The notes below the pieces were generated by a model, which was given only the letters and a program-made list of their open reading frames with translations, did not search any database and was not told the origin of the DNA. From Linanthus parryae (lineage: Eukaryota; Streptophyta; Magnoliopsida; Ericales; Polemoniaceae), in contig JALGPY010000003.1 in the NCBI GenBank assembly GCA_023055425.1, positions 15,931,001 to 15,995,000 on the forward strand: 64,000 bases of DNA. The letters are read 5' to 3'. The position numbers and the translations under genes were made by a program. Shown here piece by piece: positions 23,152 through 33,822 of this stretch. Within the stretch, counting starts at the first letter, position 1, and each line of letters starts with the position of its first letter.

Positions 23152-26100
23152 ATGGCGAAGAAGAAGATTATTCGAGAAAGACGATCCAAACAACAAGATC
23201 TTGCCGATAACAAGATCGATAGCAACACTAGCAACACGGAAAGACAACGGAGTTCACAGGAGGGAAAGACAACGGAGTCCACGGATGAAATTGGTCTGAA
23301 GAATTTTGGAGATGGTCTCGATGCAATTCCATTATCAAGGTTTGATTTTGAAATGGCGGATGTTGAAGCAGACAAATTGAAGAAATTGGCTGAGGCTGCT
23401 GCCTTAATTGAGAAGAGTACGAGTACAGAGGAAGAAGCCAGTACAGAGAAGAAGAAACTAAAGAAGAAAGAGAAAGCAAAGAAGGAAGAGCACGTTGAGG
23501 AAGTCCCTAGGAGATCGACCCGGAAACATCCAGCACCACCGAAGGCAGTGAAGAAACGAACAAATCAGAAGGCTTCTAAGCGCAAGAATGAAGATGTAGA
23601 GGTGAAGCATACTCCTGGATTTGACCTATTCCTGTAAGTAATCATTTTTTTTTAAATGTCCTTCTTTTTTATCATGTTGTTTAATGAATTAATAACTCCT
23701 TCTTAAAATCAAATTACATCACAAATTTTTTCTACCTTCTCACTTTGTCCTAAATTAATCTTTGTTAATTGTCATGTTTCACAATGCACTGTTATCCCAT
23801 GTAACTTAATTGTTAAATCTGTAATCTCTGAAATTTGCATTTGCTTCTGTGTTATTTGAAGGTTTTACTTAAGTTTTTCAACTGTTTACTTATGACAGTA
23901 ACCATCAAAAATCTACAATGGGATATAGAGGGAAGGATATGCCTCCCAAACTGATAGCACAGCAGTATAGAGTATTTCTCAACTTACCTGAGGATGAACG
24001 AAAAAGGTACGATCAGAAAGCGACGGAAGTCTCGAGTGATGAGGAGATTGATGTAAGCCAATACACTGTTCAGAAAAGAACAAATGATAATATCCAACCT
24101 GAGGCTGAAGAGCAACCGGAGGATGAGGAGGATGAGGAGGATGAGGAGGAGGAGGAGGAGGAGGATGAGGTCCAAGAGGAGGAACAGAATGACGATGACG
24201 AAGAATACAAACCCGTGGAGGATAAGAGCGATGATGATGAAGAAGATGAGGAGGATTTGGAGGAGGATAGGGAGGAACAGAAGGAAGATGAGGTAAGTGA
24301 CCAACCTGTGGAACAGAGGAGGGAAGATGATAGTGACGATGAAGCCCATCATGGCAATGCGATGAATGCGTACATAAGATTCAAGTAAGTTTCTTCCCTA
24401 ATCAATCATCTCGTAAAATTTTGTTTCAATTGTGAAGCCAATGTCTACTAGTCTGCACCCACGTTCTAAACTATTAAAGTCCTTTTCTAAACAATTAACT
24501 GTTCAAACATCATAATGCATGTTATTACTTTAAAGTCTAATGACTTTATTTGATTTTAAATGTTTGAGGGTGTGTCTTATATGTTATGGATCTAGTACTT
24601 GGAATTTTAATTTAATTTTCTTTATTGTCTCATGATTGTTGTAGAAATGTTCAGACGCACAAGCTCAAGAAACAAGATCCTCGTTTGAAGATAACCGACG
24701 ATGTCAAAAAGAGGATAAACGATGAATGGAAAAGCCTGACAAAGTCCCAACAAGAACCCTATATCACAGCTGCCACCGAAGAAAGAGAGAAGAGGAAATC
24801 AGCTGGCACATTGAAGAGAAGACCAACCGGTGAGAAGGCCAAGCAGAAGAAGAAATCGGCTGCAGCCAAGTTGAAGGGCAAATCAAAGAAGAAGCTGAAG
24901 AACCCGAGGCGGTTCCAAAGCTTTATGAGCCTGCCCTCTGTTAAGGCTCTCTTCGAAGATATGATAGATGAACAGCAGTCATGGTTGACTGAAGTGGGGC
25001 TTGGAGGACTAAAGCACCTACAGATTTCAGAAACCCCCGAGGCTTTCAACAAATTCCTCTACAACTCATTTGACACCGAGGGGTCCTTGACGGCTCACGG
25101 CCGGACTGTGGATGTAACCCCGGAAGTTGTCGGCTGGCTCCTTGGAGTAAAATGCACCGGAACAACTGAGTTTCCGGAGGTCGATCCAAAGGTTGTACAA
25201 GAAGTGGCACACAGAATTGGCCTCGTCCAGGACAACACAAAGGTCGGTAAGTATGTTCCGTGGTTCTTGAAAAATAGGAAGCTGTTCAATGATGAGTGGA
25301 GGCAGAGGGCTGTTTGTTTAATCTTGGGGGCCCTAGGGATGCCGATCGGGCGACAAGGAGTCCGGTCTGGGCTGGCCAAACTTGTTGTAGATTTGGAGCA
25401 CCTGAAAAAGGTGAACTGGGCGGAATTGTGGCTTGATCATCTGGTGAAACGAAATGTGAAGGCCCAGACTGGGGAAACCTTGCGAGGAAATGGTTGCGTG
25501 CTGATTCTTGTGGTAATAATCTAGCATTTTGTCATTTGTTTTATGATTTCTGTTTAATATGTTAATAGCTCCTTCTTAAGTTCTAATGTTGTGAGTATAT
25601 TTTGTAGCTTCTGTACTTGGAAAAGTTTTGCCCCAAATTTCAAGAAAATCCCAAGGGCTGCAAAGACAAGAATGCAAGTCCCAGGTTGAAATTCTGGAAG
25701 ACATCTGATGTTTCTAAGAGATGGAAGTATGTGTGTATGAATGAAAATGTGAGTAACCTTTTACATAAAACTTACAAATATGTTTTTATCAGTTAACAAC
25801 CTTATCTTAAATGTTAAACTTTATACTTCTGTTGTTCTTTGTAGTTGAAGTTGAAGAAAATGGATGAAGAGCCAATTACTGAGAAGGCTGTTGCACCAGC
25901 AATTCAATTAGTTCTCCCACCAGGGGACTATTTGAAGGATCTTTTGGGACAGCTGGCGCAGAATGCTGACCCGCAAACATTATTGGCCATGTTCGCGACT
26001 GCTAACAAGAGAAAGTCTGAGTTGGAGGAAGAGGAAGGAGGGGAAAAGAAGAAGGGAGGTGAAGAGGATAAACAAGAAGAACCTCCCAAGAAGAAGCAGA

Positions 26101-27750
26101 AGAAGAATCAGGATGAGGTTAGCTCTTCGATGGAGGTGGTCGAAGAAGTCAGATCTGACGATGACGATGAGGTAAGTGTATTAACTGTTTTAACTTTAGA
26201 CTTGATGTCTCTGTTTCCAATTCTAACATTTTGTTGATTTATTAGGAGGAGACATCCTTGGCTTCTTGGGTGGACCCAAGGAAAAACATTGATGGGTCTG
26301 TCCGAGGAAAGGCGCGGTGGATCATAAGGGGGTCGAATCGGGTGTCGCTTAAGAAGCAACAAAGCAATCCTGAGGAAATGACATGTCTGCCAGAGATGCC
26401 TAGCCTGGAAGATTGCTGGATCAACTTCTTTTTGTCTCACAAATATGAGCCTAAGTTCGATAAAAACCCTCGGGATCCCAAAATTCCACTAAGCTTGCGA
26501 GAGTAAGTGTTATTTACATTCAAATTTCCTAAATAAGCTGTACAAGACACAAATTTTGTTTTTACTTATGGTTTGATTTGTTATTATATCTGCAGTGAGT
26601 TGGTTATTAACATTGCTGATTATGAGAAGGTGACGAGGTATGCCGCGTGGCGCTTCATGGATGGTAAATGGTTTGACAACGAAGTAAGTATTTCTTTTTG
26701 TTGATTTAACGTAGTTTCTTAACACATTCTCCCATCATCATCATAACACTTTTCTATTCACTTTTTAAACAATTAGGTCATCGATGCATATTTGCAATTG
26801 CTTCATCTGAAAGAAAGAAGCCGACCATTTGGTGGAATCCCTCGCATTTGGTACCTCGGAACACATTATGCCGTAAGTTCATTCCCTTTTCATTGGATAA
26901 AAACTCAATTTAAAATTCTTCCACAAAATAGCATCATTAATTTTAATTCTTGTTCAGCCAACGAAGGGTAATCGATATTCCAAGTGTCCGATAAATACGG
27001 AGGAACGTGGAACGAGATGGGCTACGTAAGATTTACGATTTCTATCAATGCAATCTGCTTTATACATTCATATTTTGTTGAACTTATTTTATGTTGAATT
27101 GTTAATGAAATAGATTGCCCTGCCCATGAATGTACATCGAACCCACTGGTTCATGATGGTCATTTCCTTTGTCGACAAGGAAATATACGTCTTGGACTCG
27201 CTTTCTGGACATGGGTATAATGAGAGGGATGTGGCTAGAAAAGTTAATCAAATTCACCAGGTGCTATCCTCCTATCCAGAGTACCATGATGACATCACAA
27301 AGTGGGATGTGTGGTACATGAATGACGACGTTCCCCAACAACCAAACGGGTAAAAATCTTATTCATTAACTCCACTCATCATTTTCTTAAACTCACTCTC
27401 TTATACATCACAACTGCATTCTATTTTTATCTCTCAGGTGTGATTGTGGCCCTTTTGTATGCTTCTTCATGACCCACTTGAGGGACCTGATTCCTAATCC
27501 AAAGAAGAACTTCTCTATTCAAGTGAAGCATCTGAGAATCTGGATAGCCAATGAAATGGCTAGATCAGACTACAACATCCACAAGGCCAAGATGTTTGAA
27601 GAGTTACTGAGCTTCAAGTCTATTGATGAGAATGTTCATGAGTTTGAAAGGATGTACAATTTCACTTCTTTTCCTACTGTTCCATTGGAATCCGGGGTGA
27701 AGACGAGGAGGTCGGCGCGAAAGTCGCCGGGGAAGAATGGAAAAAAATGA
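23152..27750 (+). pseudogene. Ulp1-like cysteine protease, copy B, one frameshift
   Basis: Eleven exons: 23152-23633, 23899-24384, 24645-25512, 25608-25748, 25845-26171, 26246-26502, 26596-26683, 26777-26872, 26958-27025, 27114-27349, 27438-27750. The domain order matches copy A: basic PRRSTRKHPAPP, long Asp/Glu run, HMG-box-like segment (NAYIRFK ... NDEWKSL ... EPYITAA), VGLGGLKHLQIS/LTPEVVGW-type helical region (here VTPEVVGWLLGV), charged stretch, and protease with THW, LDS, PQQ and CDCGPF. All phases agree except exon 9, which is 68 nt against 69 in copy A. Protein similarity to copy A is lost between the start and middle of that exon, so a 1-nt deletion is inferred. It would separate the catalytic domain from the rest. 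Gene B has an intron (26684-26776) that copy A lacks. A sequencing error could mimic the lesion. Confidence 0.8.
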
Positions 27751-28218
27751 GTTTGTCTGTTATGTTGTTTGGGAATTTGTAATATGAACAATGTTTATGT
27801 CATTAAATTTTGTGGTTTGTATGTTTGAGATTGTATGTTATGAACAATGTTTCCCAATGATGATTAGGCAATGTTTGTTTGCTTATGATTTGATGACTTG
27901 TGTTGTTTTCTGAAAAATTGCTTGTGATTTTTTGTGAACACAAACTGTACATTTAAGGTGCATTTGGTGTTGGCCAACTACCCTCACCTACCAAAACTGA
28001 ATTAATAAATGCACTACTACGTTATTAGGTACCAATTCTAAATTGTTAAGTACTCTATCTTAAAGTTAGATACCTGCATTTATATCAGCCAACCTACCCA
28101 CTGCCCGCTTTTAATACAATCTCCAACCACACTCAACTAACTCTTTATTTTTTCTCTTCACTCTCAGATCTCATCTGTTCTCCTTCTCTTTCACCCTTCT
28201 CTTCTTTCTCTCTAAGAA

Positions 28219-28608
28219 ATGTCTCAACATAGTGTAAGCTCTTCACCCTCACCAAGCAATCCACCTTCATATTCAAGAGGAGATTCATCCCGGAGGTCAG
28301 GGTGTAGGCCTGGGCAGTGTTTCTGTGGCCGTTACCCGGTAAGTCGTACCGCACATACGCCCGGAAATGACGGACGCGTGTTTTGGAATTGTGCCAAGCC
28401 TAGAGGTCAACAATGCAACTATTTCTACTGGGAAGATGAATTTCCCAGTCCTTGCTGTGCTCCAGATCTCCAACAACTTCAGGAGGAGGTAACAACGTTG
28501 AGTAGGAGAGTCGTAGGGGCCGAGAATGCTTCCAAAGCCCAATCTTTTCATGTGAAACTGCTGTATGTTGTGATTTTTGTCATTCTCATCGTTTTAATTT
28601 CAAAGTAA
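28219..28608 (+). CDS. Small GRF-type zinc-finger protein with C-terminal membrane helix
   Basis: 129 codons, no intron. After a Ser/Pro-rich start it has a GRF zinc finger: CFCGRYPVSRTAHTPGNDGR, then RVFWNCAKPRGQQCNYFYWE. The CxC, C and C ligands are visible. A short coiled-coil stretch (LQQLQEEVTTLSRRV) follows, then a hydrophobic C-terminal helix (LLYVVIFVILIVLIS). GRF fingers bind single-stranded nucleic acid in other proteins. Small plant GRF/TM ORFs of this layout are common in repeat-rich DNA, and their role is not known. It lies 470 bp after Ulp1-like gene B, on the same strand and inside the proposed element. A pyrimidine-rich leader precedes the ATG. Confidence 0.7.
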   Translation: MSQHSVSSSPSPSNPPSYSRGDSSRRSGCRPGQCFCGRYPVSRTAHTPGNDGRVFWNCAKPRGQQCNYFYWEDEFPSPCCAPDLQQLQEEVTTLSRRVVGAENASKAQSFHVKLLYVVIFVILIVLISK

Positions 28609-28760
28609 GATAGTTTGCTTCTCTATTCTGTTGTGTTCAGTTAAGTGTGAGACTCGAAGGGGCCGAGAATGCTTCAAAAGCCCACTATTTTCGTGTGAAA
28701 CTGTTGTATGTTGTGATTTTTGTCATTTTCAACATTTTAATTTCAATGTATGATAGTTTA
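28503..28760 (+). repeat. Partial tandem duplication of the GRF gene 3' end
   Basis: The block GGGGCCGAGAATGCTTC with the following transmembrane codons at about 28518-28617 recurs at about 28657-28757 with few changes. The second copy lies after the stop codon and adds no domain. Confidence 0.8.
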
Positions 28761-28971
28761 TCCTGTATTTAATTCTAATTCTGCTGTGATTAGTTAAGGA
28801 TTAAAGTTTTGTTAACAATGATATCTCAGTTTTTATCTTAAATGAAAGTGTTAATGTCTTAACTGTTAAACTTACTAACTAAAGATTAATCAATGATATC
28901 CTCGTGCAATCTTATTCAGCTTAGTTCATTCTATAGTGTTAACAATGCTATCCAGGTTAAAAATGAATCTT

Positions 28972-29102
28972 CCTGGGACCACTTTTTTTGTCCCGTAGCT
29001 GGCCTCTGGGACCACTTTTTTCGTCCGGTAGCTGGCATTTTCGTAATAACCGGCTAGTACCGGCTTAGCTGGTTACCTTTGGGACACACCAAAGTTTTTT
29101 CC
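28972..29102 (-). repeat. Right terminal region of the giant MULE
   Basis: Two imperfect tandem copies of a unit of about 31 bp (CTGGGACCACTTTTTT followed by GTCCCGTAGCTGG or GTCCGGTAGCTGG) lie at about 28972-29034. The end itself is GGGACACACCAAAG plus a T run, followed by the AATAATTGG duplication. Confidence 0.6.
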
Positions 29103-29111
29103 AATAATTGG

Positions 29112-29813
29112 TACTGAGAGATAGCCTTCATATCTCATGAACTTTCGTAAGTTTCCATCTTCCTCATGAGGAAAATAATAACTTGGTTATATAACTCTCA
29201 CATTTAACAGAAATGTAGCTCATTTTTGTTCATACTTCGATGGTAACATGATGTGGTCCAGCATGAGAGGATTGTTTTTAGTAAACAACTGAAGGTTGCT
29301 TTGCTCTGATATATAATCGATTCCAAATGCCAATTTCTATATGGGCATCTTGATGTCTTCGACACCCTCTCATTACGTTTAAGCAACGACACGTCCACAT
29401 AATTAGGAGTCTGCTACTTACAACCCCATCAATCAATGGGAAAGTAGGCAAGGATTCTGGATGGAACCCTAGCAAGAGAACCTCAGAGATTCTAAAAAAG
29501 GTATGTAGATATGTGTTATTAACCTCACCATAACGTGGATTTGCAGAAGAATAGGCCAAGGAAAAAAAATTCAAATGTTGTCCCTTTTACTAAAAAGAAA
29601 ACTTAACAAAAAAGAAAAAGAAAAATTTCAGAAAAAAAGTTAAAATATTATTAATAAGAAAATTAATGACACGAGAATACATCTCATAATTGTTTACTAT
29701 ATGGATGTAGTTTGATTTAGTATTTTATTTAATTTTTACTGTTATAGTACTACAAGATAGTAATTGCATGATCTTTTTGCACCTAAAATATTTTTGCTCA
29801 TTTCCTCAAATAT
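29112..29813. other. Non-coding flank between MULE and LINE
   Basis: AT-rich, no gene supported. It probably was contiguous with the sequence left of 6596 before the MULE inserted. It ends in an AT microsatellite (about 29814-29852). Confidence 0.45.
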
Positions 29814-29876
29814 GTGTGTATATATATATATATGTATATATTTATATATATATTTTTTTTGAGAAAAACATTTCAT

Positions 29877-30734
29877 TTAAGGGCCAAATAGGCCAAGCCT
29901 ATCGTTCTCTATTACATGGTGAGCCCAATCTGGAAGTTGGGTATATAAACTGAATTGAGAGAACTGAAAGGATCTTTTTGCAAAAATATCTGCTGCAGCG
30001 TTAGCTGTCCTGGGCACGTGGCGAAGCTGGAGACACTCGAAGCCTTTTCCCTTCCCAATACATCTATCAACTACTTCTGCAATTTCTTCATTACCGTCAA
30101 ATCTTCTTCTCCGAGCTTCCCAATTGTGGAGAAGGTCAATCGCTAAGCTTGAATCGGACTCCAAGACTACTCTTCTGCATCTAGCATCCGAGGCCATATC
30201 GATCCCTTTCTCCATTCCCCTTAGTTCCAACAGAAGAACCGATGGGTCCGGCTTGATTCGTTCGAAGCGGCCGTCGACGAAGTGGCCGGTTGAGTCTCTG
30301 AGAACACATCCAGATCCAGCTATGTTCTGGGTTTGTGAGTATGCTATATCCGTGTTTATCTTCACCCAACCCTCCGCCGGAGCTTCCCAACTGTCAATTG
30401 CTCTGGTGGTCTCTGGTGGCTTGTCCATTTCCCGATGAACTCCAAAAACAGATAAGTAGAGTTGGATCTTTCTTATTACTTCTTCTGTAGAGAATTTCGC
30501 GTTGTTGAATCTACAATCGTTCCTCTTCCACCACAAACACCAAATTGCCACCGCCCATTTCTGCCTTATATCTTCGGGTGAGACTGTAAAAATTGACTCG
30601 ATCCATTGTTGCAGATTTGGTATCTGCAGTTGATGGTTCGGAATCCCCAAGATCTCCTCCCAGATTTTCCGTACTGCCACACCCGGCAGAAAAAGTGATC
30701 TGCTGTTTCCGGGACCTTGTTGCAGCTGGAGCAC
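29877..30734 (-). pseudogene. LINE C-terminal RNase H domain
   Basis: The ORF reads WVKINTDIAY, GSGCVLRDSTGHFVDG, LELRGMEKGIDMA, VVLESDSSLAIDLL and RHVPRTANAAADIFAK. These are the Asp, Glu, Asp and Asp positions of the plant RVT_3/RNase H type found at the end of L1 elements. It is in a different frame from the upstream zinc region, so it is not translated with the RT. The domain itself has no internal stop. Confidence 0.8.
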
Positions 30735-30735
30735 A

Positions 30736-32170
30736 TCAATGGAACAGCAATCCCCCTCTCCTTAAGCTTTGTGGCCATCGGTAAGGCATCATGCCACGCT
30801 TCCAAGTCGGGTAAATTACCTTCTTTGGAACTTTCATCTTCCACATATTGGTAAACCACTCTTTGTGAATTCCTGTTGACGATTCTTGGTCGTCACTCTG
30901 TTCTTTCAGGTACAGTTTAGAAGCCGAGGCAGTGGTGAAGGAACCATTCTGGGTTTCACCCCATTTGACCGTGTCTTCCGCCTGGGTGTTCGTAAGAGGA
31001 AGAGCCATTATATCTCCAACATCAGGTTCCCACAAGTAAGTTCGAGGTCTATTTTCACACCAATTCCCGTCTCTGATGCAGTGGTCGACTTTTAGATTGG
31101 CAAAATCAGGGCTCGGAGTAATCACCTTTGAAGTGTGCCCTCTTTGAACCCATTTATCTTTATAAAAGTTAACTGACTTCCCATAACTAATTTTCCATTC
31201 CAAGCCATTTCTTAGGAGATTTCTTGCTGCTAGAAGACTTCTGTAAGCAAAGGAGATTTGTTTCTTTGGTTGGTGATGTAAAAAATCACCATTCTTGAAA
31301 TATTTAGCACGTAGGACTCTACTAAGTAAACTGGTCGGGTTTTTAACGATTCTCCATGCTTGTTTGGCAAGTAGAGAAATGTTGAACCCCTGAAAGTCCT
31401 TAAAGCCGAGGCCTCCCAAGTCTTTTGGCAATTTCAGAAGCTCCTACCTTTGCCAGTGAAGCGTACGTTTCGCTACCCTACCTCCCCACCAGAACTGTCT
31501 GATAAGTCGCTCAATATCATGAAAAATTTCAACCGGCAATAAAAAACAACTCATGGCATAATTCAGAATAGATTGGACCATTGCTTTTATAAGAATTTCT
31601 TTACTTGCTGCGGAAAGTGTCTTCTCCTTCCAACCTTTTAGCTTTGCAATGATACTTTCTATGATTTTCTGAAAAGTGATCTTCTTCTTTCTTCCAAATG
31701 TCGTAGGTAACCCCATATAATTGTTGTGGCTTGCTGCTGTGGGTATACCCCATCGAGAACACAAAGCGTTGCTGACTTCCTTATTGACATTTTCCGAGAA
31801 GACAATTGCGGACTTTTGCACATTTATTTGTTGTCCCGATGCAGTCTCGTAAGCCTGTAAAAGATTAAACAAACATGTAAATTCTGTGTCTATAGCTTTT
31901 GTAAAGATTAGGGTGTCATCGGCAAAAAAAATGTGAGACACCACAGGTCCTCCTCTTGACGCCGTAGCACCCGATAGCCTTTTCTCCGCTACCGCCTTTT
32001 GAACACTACGAGACAGCGTTTCGCTGACCAACAGGAAGAGATATGGGGACAAGGGGCACCCCTATCTCAACCCCCTACCAGGTATGATTTTTCCCTTAAC
32101 GCCGCCATTGACTAGTACACTAAAAGTAGCAGAAGCGTATTCCATTTTCCACGGTATCATGTGATTTGTT
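30736..32170 (-). pseudogene. LINE reverse transcriptase fragment
   Basis: The palm motif FADDTLIF is intact near 31910, preceded by GCPLSPYLFLLVSETLSR and followed by GWKEKTLSAASKEILIKAM and PKDLGGLGFKDFQGFN, all standard for plant L1 RTs. A TAG stands where the family has Gln in the RQGCPLSP motif, just before 32052. A second TAG at about 31441 interrupts the thumb region. A frameshift near 30760-30800 breaks the zinc-binding region (CSSCNKVPETADHFFC) away from this frame. Confidence 0.85.
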
Positions 32171-32180
32171 GTCTTTCCAT

Positions 32181-33813
32181 ATTAACTAAAATTTGAATAC
32201 AAATCTGTAGCAACTTATATGATTCTCTGACACTACATATTTTGTAAGTTAAAATTGTAGTCAGCAATTTTTTGAGCTTGATCATAAATTTTTCGCAATG
32301 TTTGCCTTAATCCTCTGTTATCACCACCGACCAATTATTTGCATGTCTAGATATGTTAGTCTCTCAGTTGAACAGCGAGAAAATGGTGTACAAATAAGCT
32401 TTTGGAAAGTATCGTCCGGTATTTTCTTCTCTAGGTGATATAGCAGTTTTATTTAGCATCATGTAATTCGAAGTGTCGGAGAATACAACTTTTCTCTTAA
32501 TAATTATATGATTTCATGAAACCACTCGGCAAGTCAATGAGGTAGGGAGTGTGTGCCAACTGCCAAGTACCGAACATCAATAGACCTTCTTAGGCCGTGA
32601 ATTAAGACATTTATTTCTCTTGAGCTTATTGGAACTTTTTCTAAACATAATTTTGATACATTACCAAACTTCTCATGGATGTACTCTAAATATTGAAGGA
32701 AAATATACATTCTATATATAGTGTTGTGTACGACATTGATAAGGAAGCTTCATTTTTCTGAGTAAATAAGAAAAAATTACTTGAATGTTTGGTTTTTCTA
32801 TGTATTGGGAACGAAATTTGAAATCATTTTTCTAAAAAAAAAGAGTGAAGCGGGCAGCGCCTCCAGCCCGAGCATCTCAACCGCACGATCTATTTAATAA
32901 AAGTCTAATAAAATTAAGAGTCAAAATATGGCCTATGTTGACATTAAAAGTATATCCCTTCCTCAATTCCTTCAGAAATTTTGACATGATTGGTTCGACA
33001 GCTCAATTTTTTTTTTTAATCTAATGAAAACATGACGAACGCACACTAATCAAAATATAATCAAAGTGCTTTTTTTTAAGCATAATCAAAATACCACTTT
33101 TCGTTCTCTAAAAGACTGCACTTTTCGAAGTTAAAAAGAAGTACAAGCTGGACTAAGAACTACAAACAAGCTAACCTATTTTCTCAAGTGGTTGAATTGT
33201 TCAGAGTTAAATCAGTTTGTACTTTAAAAACACTTGATTGAAGTGAAAGTTGCTTCCAGTGTGACCCTGTCTTGGGTTGAACTAAATGGACACTGGACAT
33301 TGGTTAAGCAGATCGTGCTGTAACAGGAAAAAAATCGAGAGAAGTTGCTAATGATGGCTAATTATTGATGGATAGTCCTATGGAATTACTGATTTTGAAG
33401 TAGTGATGAATGATAAATACGCAAGTTCTATAAGAGATCTTTGAATTCGAAGTATTGCATTAAAGAGCAATATTTTCCCCAATAATGACATTATCAACCA
33501 ACTGTATCTTTGCATCTTTTCCATACATGTAGATACAACGAAATAGATAGGTAGTATTATGAGATCTAAGTTAAATGATCTCCTTCAAGTTGCAAATAGA
33601 ACATGGATTATATGATTCGCATGACTGTAGTTTTTCCATCCAACTTGCTATTTCATTTTTATTTTAGCCCCGCGCTATATAACGACTAGTTGAGACTTAA
33701 AAGAGAATGAAAAAGTGTAATTTCCTAACGAGCTTTACGGTGGTGATAATTATACATCCTTCTCATTAACATGTATCTAAACTTTTCTTATAGAGAGTCA
33801 TCTACTGTAAACT
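32181..33813. other. Non-coding AT-rich DNA
   Basis: No gene, RNA or clear repeat recognised in this 1.6-kb stretch. Confidence 0.4.
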
Positions 33814-33822
33814 TAAAATAAT

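Larger units (their letters stand above)
6605..29102. mobile_element. Giant (22.5 kb) Mutator-like element carrying transposase, two Ulp1-like genes and a GRF gene
   Basis: The borders are set by a perfect 9-bp direct repeat AATAATTGG at 6596-6604 and 29103-29111, the length expected of a MULE target duplication. The terminal 22 bp (6605-6626 against the reverse complement of 29081-29102) agree at 14 of 22 positions without gaps, including GGTGYGTCCC at the inner end. Further in, GTGGTCCC and GGACAAAA blocks recur in inverted order on both sides. Inside are a MULE transposase, two divergent Ulp1-like genes around a 717-bp tandem array, and a GRF zinc-finger ORF. MULEs with Ulp1-like genes (the Kaonashi group) are known in plants and often have weak or no long TIRs, which fits the poor terminal identity. 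An alternative is two MULEs side by side, or an older element enlarged by duplication. Confidence 0.72.
29853..32180 (-). mobile_element. 5'-truncated L1-type LINE, degenerate
   Basis: Read on the minus strand: the end of the reverse transcriptase, a zinc-binding region, an RNase H domain, a short 3' UTR and a poly(A) tract (T run at 29853-29860) next to an AT microsatellite. The 5' end is lost inside the RT fingers/palm, close to 32180. This is the usual outcome of incomplete target-primed reverse transcription. Several stops and frameshifts show it is dead. Confidence 0.85.
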
